Assembly: GCF_001424485.1 (NCBI RefSeq)
Contig: NZ_LMQC01000021.1
Coordinates: 63,249 to 127,248, forward strand
Direction of reading: 5' to 3'
Length of the DNA stretch: 64,000 nucleotides
From: Modestobacter sp. Leaf380
Lineage (GTDB): Bacteria > Actinomycetota > Actinomycetes > Mycobacteriales > Geodermatophilaceae
Part shown: positions 17,761-26,743 of the stretch, one piece after another
Position numbering within the stretch: position 1 is the first letter of the stretch
How the letters are laid out: the number at the start of each line of letters is the position of its first letter
Program-made: the position numbers and the translations under genes
The notes under the pieces: generated by a model
Told to the model about the DNA's origin: nothing
Seen by the model: the letters and a program-made list of their open reading frames with translations, nothing else
The model's database searches: none

Positions 17761-20700
17761 ACCTCGAGGCCGGGGCCTGGACCAACAACCCCACGCCAAT
17801 GCTGTCGGCGCGGGTGTACGACAACGACGGCCAGGCGAACATCCGGTTTGCTGTCGTCCGCAGCAGCGACGGCGCCCAGGTGTGGACCAAGACCCTCAAC
17901 GGCATCCCCACCGGCACTGTCGCCACAACGGTCGTCGACCCTGGCCCGCTGCAGCACGGGTCGACCTACCGGGTCAGTGCGACAGCGTTCGACACTGTCA
18001 ACACCTCGGCCACGATCTGGAGTGGTGACTTCACCATCGACCAGGTCGCGCCGGCCGCGCCACGGGTCACCTCGGTGACCTATCCCAGCGACGGCACCTG
18101 GCACGGGGCGGAGAACCAGGCCGGCGCCTTCGACCTGACCTTGCCCACCGCTGACAGCACCATGTTGGGGTACGAGTGGGGACTTGACGCCCCGCCCACC
18201 ACCAGGGCCAACGCCAACGGCAACACCACGGTCACCGTCACCCCGCCCACCAACGGTGTCCATGTGTTGCAGGTGCGGTCCATCGACCGGGCAGGCAACC
18301 GCTCAGGACTCGTCAACTACGTCTTCAACGTGGGTCGGGCTGGGGTCGTCTCCCCTGTCGAGGGTGCTCAGGTCGTTCGGAAGGTGCGACTCACCGCGGC
18401 CGGGGAACCGGTGTTCACCCACGTGCAGTTCCTCTGGCGCCGGGGCCCCGATGCCACCGACAACCACCCGATCAGCCTGCCGGCGCTGACTCGCCCCAAC
18501 GGGGCGCCGCTCACCACGGCCTGGACACCCGTGGCAGATGTCGCCGACTACGCCACGTGGGATGCCAGCCTGACTCTGGGTGATGTGCCCGGCCCGGTCC
18601 AGGTGTCCGCGCGCATGGCCACCGACGCCAACGGCACGAACGCCTATCAAACCGCGTGGGTCGGTCTGACAGTCAGCCCCGATGCCGCCTACGCCGCCAC
18701 CGACTCCGTGGGCCCGGGCACGGTCAACCTGCTGACCGGGGACTACACGCTGGCCGCGACCGATGTCGATGAATTCGGACTCGCGCTGGGCCGCACCGCG
18801 TCCTCCCGTGACCCGCACTCGGGCCTGGAGCTTCAGCCCGAGGTGCTCTCGGAAGCCACCCAGGCGATCGCTGAGGTCACCCAGTTCACCGGTACGGCGG
18901 TGTCGGTGCAGAAGGCCGCCAACCGCTGGCATCGTGGCAACAACTCACTGCTGCTGACCGCCGCCGGCACCTCAGCCGACAGCTACGCCACCGTCGCCAC
19001 CCCGCTGCCGCTGCGGCGGGGGGCAACGTACCGGGTATCGGGGTGGGTCTTCGTGCCGGCGGCGACCGGCCTGGTGACCGACGCGTCGTCAGCCGCGCAA
19101 CGGCTGAACGTCCGCTACCAGGCCGTCGGCGGCAACGTCGTCACAGCAACGTCGACCCGTGCGGTGGTGGCCGAGTCCTGGCAGCAGATCACCATGGACG
19201 TCACCATCCCGTCCGACGCAGCGTCCAATGGTGTCCTGCGGCTGTACAACGGGTCGGGCACGGCAGGAGCCCAGGTGTTCTACGACGATCTGAGCGTCCG
19301 GGAAGTCTGGGCCCCACTGGGACCGCAGTGGTCCCTGGGCACCGCTGACGGATCCTCCGGCACCGCCTACAGCCACATCTCCCAGCCCTATCCCGAGGTG
19401 GCCGCACTCCACCTGTCCGGGGGAGGGGAGATCTGGTTCACCGAAGGCGCCGACGGCAAGTGGTGGCCCGAACCCGGTGGCGAAGGGGTGACCCTGACTC
19501 GCACCGGTGAGGGCCAGTGGCGACTGACCGAACTCGACGGCACCGTGTCGACCTTCGCGATCGGGGTCACCAACATCCTGCAGCCGGGCCAGCAACTGGG
19601 CAGCGAGCAGCAAGTCATCTCCACCAACGGCGCATACAAGTTCAAGATGCAGTCCGACGGCAACCTCGTCCTGTACAAGATCGAACTCGCCACCGGCGCG
19701 CACACCCCGATCTGGGCCTTGAACTTCCAGGGCGTCACACCGGTCCCCGACTCCCGCGCCGTCATGCAGACCGACGGCAACTTCGTCGTCTACAGCCCGT
19801 CCAACACCCCAGTCTGGGACGTCAGGGCCTACGGCGGGGTCTACGCCGGAGCGCGACTGGTCGTGCAGAACGACGGCAACGTCGTCATCTACCGCCCTGA
19901 CAACCTCGTCACCTGGAACAGCCAGACACACCAGGGCCCCCACCCCACGGGGGACACCATCGCCCGGTTGGTGTCGACCTCGCCGCCGGCGGCGTCGGGG
20001 CAGTCACGCCTGGTGTACGAGAACGTCAACGGCCGCCTCCGCCTGGCCCGCGTCATCGCCCCCATCCAGACCGGCGTCGACAACTGGCCGACCAACACGA
20101 CCGCCTGCACCGGCGTCACCCCCGTGATCGGCTGCCAGGTCCAAGAACTCGTCTACGCGACAGGAACCCCAGGCTCCACCGCCGGCCCCAGCTTCGGGAA
20201 CTACGCCGACCGGCTGATCGAGGTCCGCTTGTGGTCCTCGGTCCCGGGGGAGACCGTCACCACAGCTGTCTCGGCTGTTCGGTACAGCTACGACGACCGG
20301 GGCATGCTGCGCGAGGTCTGGGACCCCCGCATCAGCCCAGCGCTGAAAACCACATACACCTACGACGGTGATGGCCGGGTCCTCACCGTGACCGGAGCGG
20401 CCGAGCTGCCGTGGCGGTTCACCTACGGCACCGGCGGCGCCAACTCCTCCATCGGCAACGGCGACCGCATCGACCGTTCCTCTGGGCGGCTGCTGTCGGT
20501 CACCCGCGCCTCGCTGCAGCCAGGCTCCCTGACCGCAACCGGCCCGGACACCACCTCCACCGTCGTCTACAACGTGCCCCTGGACCGGGCCGCGGGCGGC
20601 CCGTACGACCTGAACCCCGCTGCATTGGCCACCTGGGCGCAAACCCGCGGACCCACCGACGCCACCGCGATCTTCGGACCTGAGAACGTCCCCACGGTCA

Positions 20701-23700
20701 CCACCGCCACCTCGAGCGCTCCCGGTTCCAACGGTTACCGGCCGGCCACCGTGCACTACCTCGATGCCTCCGGCCGTGAGGTGAACACCGCTACACCCAC
20801 CGGCACCGACGCCCCAGCGGCGGGGTTCGTCGACACCGCCGAGTACGACCGCTTCGGCAACGTCGTCCGCACCCTGGATGCCACCAACCGCCTGCTGGCG
20901 CTGGGGCAGATGCCCTCGGCCACGGCGGATCTGGCGGCGTTGAACCTGACCAACGCCGACACGGCCACCCGATCCCTGGCCCTGTCCAGCCTGAGCGCCT
21001 ACAGCCCCGACGGGTTGGACCTCGTCCGCACTCGCGGGCCGCTGCTGCGCGTAGCGATCGGCAACAACCCCGCCGACGTCCGGCTGGCCCATGCGTTCAC
21101 CGCGAATGTCTACGACGAGGGCAAGCCCGACGGTCTGGCTTACCACCTGCTGACCACCGGTACCGAAGGCGTGGTGCTGCCAGCCGCGGATTGGCGGGCC
21201 GGTGCGCAGGCTGATCTCACCTCGGGCGGGCAGCTCATCGATGTCGAGGTCACCGTCAACGGCTACGACCCGATCGACGGCGCGTCACCGATCGGCCCGA
21301 CGTCGGGCTGGAAGATCGGCTCGCCCACGGTCGTGACCGGAGACGCCGGCGCCGGCGGGGTGAACCTGGTGTCCCGGGTCCGCTACAACGTCCAGGGTCG
21401 GGCAGTGGAGTCCCGCAAGGTCGGCTCCACCGGCTCAGACGCCGGCACGGTGCGGTCGGTGTTCTACACCGCCGGAGCCAACCCCGACCGGAGCGAGTGC
21501 GGCAACAACGCCCACTACGCCGGGCTGCCGTGCGTCAACTACAACGCTGGCCCGACGACCGGCTCGGACACAGCCAGGATGGCCACCGGCCTCCCGGTGC
21601 GCACTGTGTCGGCATACAACCGGTACGGCTCGATCGCCACGGTCACCGAGACCGCGACAGGGCCGCTGGCCGGTACCACGGTCACCCAGTCCCGGACCAC
21701 GACGACCACTTACGACGAGGCCGACCGCGTCACCTCGGTGGCCATCACCGCCGCCGGAGCAGGGGTGACCCCCAGTGCGCTGCCGAAGACGACCACGACG
21801 TACGACCCGGCCTCAGGTGACGTCACCGCGGTGTCCACCGTGGACGCAGGCGGCATCGTGCTCGCCCGTACGGCGAAGGTGTTCGATGCCCTGGGGCGGA
21901 TGACCTCCTACACCGATGCCGCCGGTGGGGTCACCACCACCACCTTCGACCGGTACGGCAAACCCGTCACCGTCGCCGACTCCACCGGCGCTTCCACCAC
22001 CTTCACCTACGACCGCACCGCTGAACCCCGCGGCTACGTCACCTCCGTCGCAGACTCTGTCGGCGGCACGATCTCAGCGACCTACGGCCCAGACGGGCAG
22101 GTCCTCACACAGTCCCTGCCCGGTGGGGTGCAGCTGCGGATCGCCTACGACGCCGGCCGCACCCCCATCTCGCGCACCTACGTGCGTACCTCGGACCAGG
22201 CGGTCATTGCAGCCTCAGCGGTGGTGGAGAACGGCAGCGGCCAGTTCGTCACCCACACCACCCCGGCCTCGGCCAAGACCTACGCCTACGACCGACTTGG
22301 CCGCCTGACCAACGTCACTGACCTCACCGCAGGAATCGCCTCCTGCACTTCCCGGGCCTACACCTACGGCGACCGCGCCGAACGGCTCTCGCGGTCGGTG
22401 AACCGGTCTGCGAACTCCACCTGCCCGACAGCCACCGGCACCGGATCTACGTCGACCTCATACAGCTATGACTCCGGTGACCGACTGGTGTCGGACTCCG
22501 CGACGGGGGCGGCGGGCTGGGTGTACGACCCGCTGGGCCGCATCGTGGATGCCCCGGTGGCCTCCAACCCCGGCGCGCGGGTGCAGAACGCCTACTGGGT
22601 CAACGACCTGATCGCCTCCCAGACCATCGCCAACGTCGCCCGGCAGACGTGGACGCTGGACCCGCTGCAGCGGTTCAGCGAGTTCACGTCCGAGACGTGG
22701 ATGAACAACGCTTGGCAGCAGGCGGTCACGAAGGTCAACCATTACGACTCCGACTCCGACTCCCCGGCGTGGATCTCCGAGGACAAGTCCCTGCCGAATG
22801 AGATCACCCGATACGTCGACGGCCTGGATGGATCTCTGGCCATGCAGACGGGCAAGGCCGGCGCCCGGGTGCTGCAGCTGATCGACCTGCAGGGCAGCGT
22901 CATGACCACGCTGCCTATCGCCGACGGAGCATCGGCCGCCACCTGGGCGGGCATCCGGCACCAGACCGCCGATGAGTACGGCACCCCCACAGACCTCACC
23001 ACCGGCCGCGCCCGTACCTCCACCGGAGCCTCGCCCAACAAGAACAACCGGTACGGCTGGCTCGGTGGCGCTCAACGCTCCACCCAAGCCCTAGCCGGCG
23101 TCACTCTCATGGGCGTTCGCCTTTACGACCCCAACACCGGACGCTTCTGGTCCACCGACCCGGTCCCCGGCGGCAACGCCACCACCTACGACTACTGCTC
23201 CGGCGATCCCGTCAACTGCACCGACCTCGACGGCAAATGGGGATGGGGCTGGGTCAAAAAGGCCGTCAAGATCGCCGCCAAGGTTGGTGAGATCGCCTCA
23301 AACATCCCCGGGCCGATCGGCGCCGCGGCCGCAGGCGTATCCGCCGTCGCATACGCGGCCCAAGGTAATAAGTCCAAAGCCGTCGAAATGGGAATCACTG
23401 CGGCAGCAGCGATGATTCCGGGCGGGGGGGCCATCGTTAGAGCCGGAGCGCGGGCGCTTCGAGCGGCTGGCAGTGTGTCTGCGCGGGCAGGACGAGCTGC
23501 TGTGCAGGCCGTGCGGTGTAACAGTTTTACTCCGGAAACCAGAGTTGTCCTCGCTGACGGTTCATTGATGCCAATCTCGTCACTGACTGCAGGCGTCGAG
23601 GTGCGTAGCGTCGACCCCGTATCCGGCGAAACGACGATCCAGCCCGTCCTGAACGTGATTACGGGGCTTGGGGTGAAGCACCTCGTCACAATCTTCACCG

Positions 23701-24317
23701 AACTGGTGAATGGCGCTGGTGGCTTGCGGCATGAGGAGTATGCCGATCGTGGGCCGGGGAGGGTTTCCTGGACGGCGACCGCGAATCACCCAGTCTGGGC
23801 CGAGGGTCGTGACTGGATTGACGCTGTGGACCTTGAGCCCGGTGACCTCACAGCGGCGGTAGATGGACATCGTCAACGTGTCACGGCGGTCATCGACCAC
23901 GGATACGTTGTTGATCAACAAGTGTTCAATCTGACGATTGCAAACACGCACACTTTCCTGGTTGACCCTGACGGGCACAGTGCGGTTGTCGTTCATAACG
24001 CCAGCTGTCCCGTGGGCGGCGTCTACGCACTGACGGATAGGGCCGGTCAGGTCGTTCGGACAGGACGGACAAACAATCTTGCTCGCCGGCAAGCCGAGCA
24101 TGCCCGAGAGTTTCAAGGCGCCAACTTCCGAATCTTGGCGGTTACGCAAAAGCGGTCAGAACAGCGCGGATTGGAGCAGTTGGCGCACAATCAGTTCAGG
24201 CCAAGGTTGAATCGAGTCGAGCCGATCAGTGCGCGCGTCCTTAGGACGACCCGTGGGGCTGGATACATGACGGCCGGGAGGGCATACTTGCAACGGCATG
24301 GGCAAAGCCGGTGGTGA
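17757..24317 (+). CDS. RHS/YD-repeat polymorphic toxin with B-lectin, HINT and GIY-YIG-like nuclease
   Basis: The main frame of the RHS gene (homology begins near 17695; ATG 17757 is the first in-frame ATG after it, in an ATGA overlap). In order: Fn3-like beta domains (to ~18700); a carbohydrate-binding-like region; three bulb-lectin repeats QxDGNxVxY (about 19650-19910); many YD repeats (20280-22970); the RHS core (GVRLYDPNTGRFWSTDP, ~23100); a hydrophobic pretoxin stretch (~23290-23500); a HINT autoprotease (Cys 23517 to HN 23994-23999); and a ~105-residue toxin with GGVYALTD, VVRTGRTNNLARRQAEH and RGLEQLAHNQF, the GIY-YIG nuclease pattern. The RHS shell should encapsulate the toxin, and HINT should release it. 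A secreted antibacterial or intraspecies effector is inferred. Base composition falls further toward AT in the toxin end. Confidence 0.85.
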   Translation: MNLEAGAWTNNPTPMLSARVYDNDGQANIRFAVVRSSDGAQVWTKTLNGIPTGTVATTVVDPGPLQHGSTYRVSATAFDTVNTSATIWSGDFTIDQVAPAAPRVTSVTYPSDGTWHGAENQAGAFDLTLPTADSTMLGYEWGLDAPPTTRANANGNTTVTVTPPTNGVHVLQVRSIDRAGNRSGLVNYVFNVGRAGVVSPVEGAQVVRKVRLTAAGEPVFTHVQFLWRRGPDATDNHPISLPALTRPNGAPLTTAWTPVADVADYATWDASLTLGDVPGPVQVSARMATDANGTNAYQTAWVGLTVSPDAAYAATDSVGPGTVNLLTGDYTLAATDVDEFGLALGRTASSRDPHSGLELQPEVLSEATQAIAEVTQFTGTAVSVQKAANRWHRGNNSLLLTAAGTSADSYATVATPLPLRRGATYRVSGWVFVPAATGLVTDASSAAQRLNVRYQAVGGNVVTATSTRAVVAESWQQITMDVTIPSDAASNGVLRLYNGSGTAGAQVFYDDLSVREVWAPLGPQWSLGTADGSSGTAYSHISQPYPEVAALHLSGGGEIWFTEGADGKWWPEPGGEGVTLTRTGEGQWRLTELDGTVSTFAIGVTNILQPGQQLGSEQQVISTNGAYKFKMQSDGNLVLYKIELATGAHTPIWALNFQGVTPVPDSRAVMQTDGNFVVYSPSNTPVWDVRAYGGVYAGARLVVQNDGNVVIYRPDNLVTWNSQTHQGPHPTGDTIARLVSTSPPAASGQSRLVYENVNGRLRLARVIAPIQTGVDNWPTNTTACTGVTPVIGCQVQELVYATGTPGSTAGPSFGNYADRLIEVRLWSSVPGETVTTAVSAVRYSYDDRGMLREVWDPRISPALKTTYTYDGDGRVLTVTGAAELPWRFTYGTGGANSSIGNGDRIDRSSGRLLSVTRASLQPGSLTATGPDTTSTVVYNVPLDRAAGGPYDLNPAALATWAQTRGPTDATAIFGPENVPTVTTATSSAPGSNGYRPATVHYLDASGREVNTATPTGTDAPAAGFVDTAEYDRFGNVVRTLDATNRLLALGQMPSATADLAALNLTNADTATRSLALSSLSAYSPDGLDLVRTRGPLLRVAIGNNPADVRLAHAFTANVYDEGKPDGLAYHLLTTGTEGVVLPAADWRAGAQADLTSGGQLIDVEVTVNGYDPIDGASPIGPTSGWKIGSPTVVTGDAGAGGVNLVSRVRYNVQGRAVESRKVGSTGSDAGTVRSVFYTAGANPDRSECGNNAHYAGLPCVNYNAGPTTGSDTARMATGLPVRTVSAYNRYGSIATVTETATGPLAGTTVTQSRTTTTTYDEADRVTSVAITAAGAGVTPSALPKTTTTYDPASGDVTAVSTVDAGGIVLARTAKVFDALGRMTSYTDAAGGVTTTTFDRYGKPVTVADSTGASTTFTYDRTAEPRGYVTSVADSVGGTISATYGPDGQVLTQSLPGGVQLRIAYDAGRTPISRTYVRTSDQAVIAASAVVENGSGQFVTHTTPASAKTYAYDRLGRLTNVTDLTAGIASCTSRAYTYGDRAERLSRSVNRSANSTCPTATGTGSTSTSYSYDSGDRLVSDSATGAAGWVYDPLGRIVDAPVASNPGARVQNAYWVNDLIASQTIANVARQTWTLDPLQRFSEFTSETWMNNAWQQAVTKVNHYDSDSDSPAWISEDKSLPNEITRYVDGLDGSLAMQTGKAGARVLQLIDLQGSVMTTLPIADGASAATWAGIRHQTADEYGTPTDLTTGRARTSTGASPNKNNRYGWLGGAQRSTQALAGVTLMGVRLYDPNTGRFWSTDPVPGGNATTYDYCSGDPVNCTDLDGKWGWGWVKKAVKIAAKVGEIASNIPGPIGAAAAGVSAVAYAAQGNKSKAVEMGITAAAAMIPGGGAIVRAGARALRAAGSVSARAGRAAVQAVRCNSFTPETRVVLADGSLMPISSLTAGVEVRSVDPVSGETTIQPVLNVITGLGVKHLVTIFTELVNGAGGLRHEEYADRGPGRVSWTATANHPVWAEGRDWIDAVDLEPGDLTAAVDGHRQRVTAVIDHGYVVDQQVFNLTIANTHTFLVDPDGHSAVVVHNASCPVGGVYALTDRAGQVVRTGRTNNLARRQAEHAREFQGANFRILAVTQKRSEQRGLEQLAHNQFRPRLNRVEPISARVLRTTRGAGYMTAGRAYLQRHGQSRW
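24000..24317 (+). other. C-terminal toxin module (GIY-YIG-like nuclease domain)
   Basis: This is the variable tip of the RHS protein after the HINT boundary HN. The tyrosine of GGVY replaces the Y of GIY, RTG replaces YIG, the catalytic arginine is in LARRQAEH, and the metal-binding Glu is in EQRGLEQ. It would cleave nucleic acid in the target cell. Assignment is by motif only. Confidence 0.7.
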
Positions 24318-24366
24318 GCCCGGTCTCCACGCAATTGAGTGCTCCACATACGGAAGGTGTCATCTT

Positions 24367-24804
24367 ATGGAGTATCCATTTCAGCCAAGGTCGACATCTA
24401 AAATTCTCGCTGGCGACTTCTGGGCGATACCTTTACGTAGGGGCGGGTGGAGTGCCTGCGGCCTGGTCCTGGCAACGTACGAGACGTCCAAGGTAATAAT
24501 CCTTGCTGGTCTTATGGACTGGTGCGAGCCGAACCCTCCATCGCGGATGAACTTGCAGGGTGGGCGCATACTTGAGTACGCCGACATGCACGTGAAGGCA
24601 ATTCAACTGACTGGTGGTGAAATCCTGGGCAACGCGCGAGACGTTGTCGACCGTGAAGTGCACGACTTGTTCATCTCTGCCAAGAACATGAACCGGGGTA
24701 CCTGGGGCTACTTGGAGATCGAGGCCCGCGCCCACGACCATTATGGACGACATTTTGGATTCGCCGAGGGCGTCGCTGTCGAGCGCCCTGCAGGCTTGCC
24801 ATGA
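24367..24804 (+). CDS. Imm26-like immunity protein
   Basis: A 145-residue cytosolic protein directly downstream of the toxin tip (49 bp after its stop). It opens with the Imm26 pattern, GDFWAIPLRRGGWSACGLVL followed by KVIILAGLMDW. Imm26 proteins neutralise the C-terminal domains of polymorphic toxins, and position makes the upstream GIY-YIG-like domain its expected partner. ATG 24367 is chosen; GGAAGG lies about 8 nt upstream. Its AT content is clearly higher than that of chromosomal neighbours, consistent with transfer as a cassette. Confidence 0.78.
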   Translation: MEYPFQPRSTSKILAGDFWAIPLRRGGWSACGLVLATYETSKVIILAGLMDWCEPNPPSRMNLQGGRILEYADMHVKAIQLTGGEILGNARDVVDREVHDLFISAKNMNRGTWGYLEIEARAHDHYGRHFGFAEGVAVERPAGLP

Positions 24805-25403
24805 CTACCGTTGACACAACCGCAAGAACCGAATCTGCACACCCAATGCTTAGTGTCATCATCGGCTACGCGCCGAAGCATGTCTCAGGACCCGAGTCGG
24901 TCAGGGGCGTTGAGAAACCTGTGTGATCGTGGAGTCAGTGTGTGGCCGCGTGGGAAACGCGACCAAGAAGGCGTTACATGGGGTTCGACGAAATGGGTCG
25001 GTTTTGCAGGTTTAGCCAGCACATCGGCTTGTCCTCGGAAGTCTGTAGCTACCGCCGATAAGCTAGATTCTGTTAAATGGACAGGAATGCACCTTCCCAC
25101 TCTCCAACCGGGGGAGTGGTGAACCTTGCTCGGGGCTCGGCCGATATCGAGACCGCAGGCAGGCTTGGCTTACCTGAGTGGGACAGTAGTCGGCAGCGCA
25201 ACGCCCTGTGTGGGGAAAGGTCATTCGCCGATCTTCCTAGGACTCCGGGGCCAGACATTCGACGATCGGCTAGCAGAACATGTAGGTGTTGAAGGAGTGC
25301 AGGTCGGCAGCGACTGCCTGTGGGGGGACCTGTGGCGGACGGACGTTTCGGCCGACTGTGAGACTAGTCAATTGGGCGAGTCCGGAGGAGCCCCAGAGCA
25401 GCG
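24805..25403. other. Low-GC stretch without a recognisable gene
   Basis: Several short open frames exist on both strands (the longest about 100 codons), but none shows a domain, codon bias or ribosome site I can support. The composition matches the immunity gene rather than the chromosome. It may be degraded cassette sequence (for example, an old toxin tip or immunity gene) between the toxin locus and dif. Confidence 0.5.
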
Positions 25404-25431
25404 ACCTGACATAATGTCGATTATCGGCGTG
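25404..25431. other. dif: Putative XerC/XerD dif site (chromosome dimer resolution, terminus)
   Basis: On the plus strand the arms are ACCTGACATAA and TTATCGGCGTG around the 6-bp centre TGTCGA. Read on the minus strand it has CCGATAAT, two variable bases, then ACATTATGTCA, which matches my recollection of the actinobacterial dif consensus at nearly every position. The inner ATAAT/ATTAT palindrome is the XerC/XerD core. The strand bias of surrounding genes flips here, supporting a replication terminus. Confidence 0.8.
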
Positions 25432-25895
25432 ACAGGTGGAGGGCCGGGAGGGGTGGCCCACCCGACGTCTGGGTGCTCCGACGGACCGTGACGTCGTCGC
25501 CCGCCGACTGCGCGTCGGTGCTCGCTCGTCGGTGCTCGCTCGTCGGCGGTCAGCTCGCTGGCGGGCCAGCTTGCGCCCGGTCCGTCGAGTTCGGTCGTCC
25601 CGGTGGTGTCCGTCCCCGTGTGCGGCGCCCCTGCGGCTCTGCGCCTGCGCCGTCGACCGCCGCGGGCGTCGACCGTCGATCACGATCGCCCACCGTGCCC
25701 GGCGTCGTCGGCCGTCGACCTCAGGCCTCACCGGTGCCAGACCTTCTACGCCGGGCCCCACCGAGCCCCCGGTGGGCGACGCCGCGTCCGGGCGCCACTC
25801 CCCTCGGTCCACCGGGACCGACCACATAAGGTCACAGTGACGAATACAGGTGACGGCAGGTGGGTGTCGAGGGCGCGACCGACGGGCGGGTCGCC
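25432..25895. other. Gene-free stretch right of dif
   Basis: About 460 bp of rising GC with no supported gene. Overlapping Arg-rich frames on both strands are shadows without start signals. It contains a 14-bp tandem duplication and the promoter region of the lipoprotein gene. Confidence 0.55.
25514..25541. repeat. 14-bp direct tandem duplication
   Basis: GTCGGTGCTCGCTC occurs twice in immediate succession, about 80 bp right of the dif site. No function is evident. Confidence 0.8.
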
Positions 25896-25901
25896 TACGC
25901 T
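25896..25901 (+). promoter_or_regulatory. Predicted -10 element (TACGCT), leaderless
   Basis: TACGCT lies 6 nt before the ATG of the lipoprotein gene at 25908. Confidence 0.5.
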
Positions 25902-25907
25902 CACAGC

Positions 25908-26141
25908 ATGCAGATCCGCCGTCCCGTCGTCTCCGTCCTCGCCGCCCTGGCGCTCTTCGGCGGCGGCGCCGCCCTCACCGGGTGCAGCGACACCGAGGGT
26001 CTGGGGCAGCGCTCCGGCACGCCCAAGGACGGTGCCAGCAACCTGTCCGGCAACGACCCGACCAGCGTCGAGCAGGGGTCGGTCTACAACCACGGCAACG
26101 AGAACCCGGACTCGGGCGACGTCCCCTCCGACCCGGACTGA
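25908..26141 (+). CDS. Small lipoprotein
   Basis: A 77-residue protein with a lipoprotein signal: n-region MQIRRPVV, a hydrophobic core and the lipobox ALTGC, so the Cys near residue 26 should be diacylated. The mature part is short, acidic and Asn/Ser/Gly-rich with no recognisable domain, and its function is unknown. The start is fixed by a leaderless -10 and the intact signal. It is transcribed toward a strong hairpin shared with the convergent zinc-ribbon gene. Confidence 0.75.
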   Translation: MQIRRPVVSVLAALALFGGGAALTGCSDTEGLGQRSGTPKDGASNLSGNDPTSVEQGSVYNHGNENPDSGDVPSDPD

Positions 26142-26150
26142 CCTGCCCCT

Positions 26151-26185
26151 CGACCTGGTTGCGTCACGCTGACGCAACCAGGTCG
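26151..26185. terminator. Bidirectional terminator hairpin
   Basis: A perfect 15-bp stem (26151-26165 with 26171-26185) and a 5-nt ACGCT loop lie between the convergent lipoprotein and zinc-ribbon genes. There is no long T tract, as is usual in high-GC actinobacteria. Confidence 0.8.
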
Positions 26186-26196
26186 ACCAGCGACTC

Positions 26197-26646
26197 TCAG
26201 CCGGCGTTCTTGCCCGACAGCCACAACCGGTCCAGGCGCCCGGTGGAGCGGATCAGCTCCGACAGTGCCTTCTCCAGCTCGGCCTTCGTGGGCTTCTCGG
26301 TCATCAGGGTCTGCACGTCCTCGAGGGCACAGCGCAGCTGGAACAGCCGGTCCTGGAGCCCGTCGAGCTCGGTCCGGGTCACCAGCACGACATCGGGCGA
26401 CAGGCCGGCCTTCGCGGTCGCGGACCGCTGCTCGTAGGCGCGCTGGCGGCAGGCCTGGCCGCAGTACAGCCGAGGCCGCCCCACGGACTCCTGGGCAGGC
26501 AGGACGCTGCGGCACCAGCCGCACCGGCGTTCCTCGACCTCGGCCGGCGCGCGCCGGCGGGAGCGGCGCACCCGGACGGTCGACGTCGGGTCCGCCACGG
26601 ACTCCGCGGACGCCGTCCCCGGCACCGCCAGCTGCTCTGCCACCAC
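26197..26646 (-). CDS. Zinc-ribbon/coiled-coil hypothetical protein
   Basis: A 149-residue protein. A basic N-terminal segment is followed by a four-Cys zinc ribbon (CGWCRSVLP ... RLYCGQACRQRAYEQR), then a helical, probably coiled-coil C-terminus (ELDGLQDRLFQLRCALEDVQTL). The CxxC...CxxxC-RQRAYEQR pattern recurs in short actinobacterial proteins of unknown role. DNA or RNA binding is possible but unproven. The GTG start is preceded by TACGGT (26654-26659) at 7 nt, so the mRNA is probably leaderless. Confidence 0.75.
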   Translation of the reverse strand: MVAEQLAVPGTASAESVADPTSTVRVRRSRRRAPAEVEERRCGWCRSVLPAQESVGRPRLYCGQACRQRAYEQRSATAKAGLSPDVVLVTRTELDGLQDRLFQLRCALEDVQTLMTEKPTKAELEKALSELIRSTGRLDRLWLSGKNAG

Positions 26647-26653
26647 GTCGCAG

Positions 26654-26659
26654 ACCGTA
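26654..26659 (-). promoter_or_regulatory. Predicted -10 element (TACGGT), leaderless
   Basis: Read on the minus strand, TACGGT lies 7 nt before the GTG at 26646 of the zinc-ribbon gene. Confidence 0.45.
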
Positions 26660-26731
26660 GACGGATCATCACCCGGAGCTGCCGGGACACGCCCGGGGAC
26701 CCCCGGCAGGCATGGGCTCCACGGGCCGTCC

Positions 26732-26737
26732 TAGCGT
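26732..26737 (+). promoter_or_regulatory. Predicted -10 element (TAGCGT), leaderless
   Basis: TAGCGT lies 6 nt before the GTG at 26744 and should drive the four-gene operon beginning with the glycerophosphodiesterase. Confidence 0.5.
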
Positions 26738-26743
26738 GTCGCC

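Noticed and set aside
25126-25840. Overlapping frames around dif on both strands
   Set aside because: Low-complexity Arg/Pro/Ser composition and no recognisable domain; dif and promoter DNA explain part of the region.
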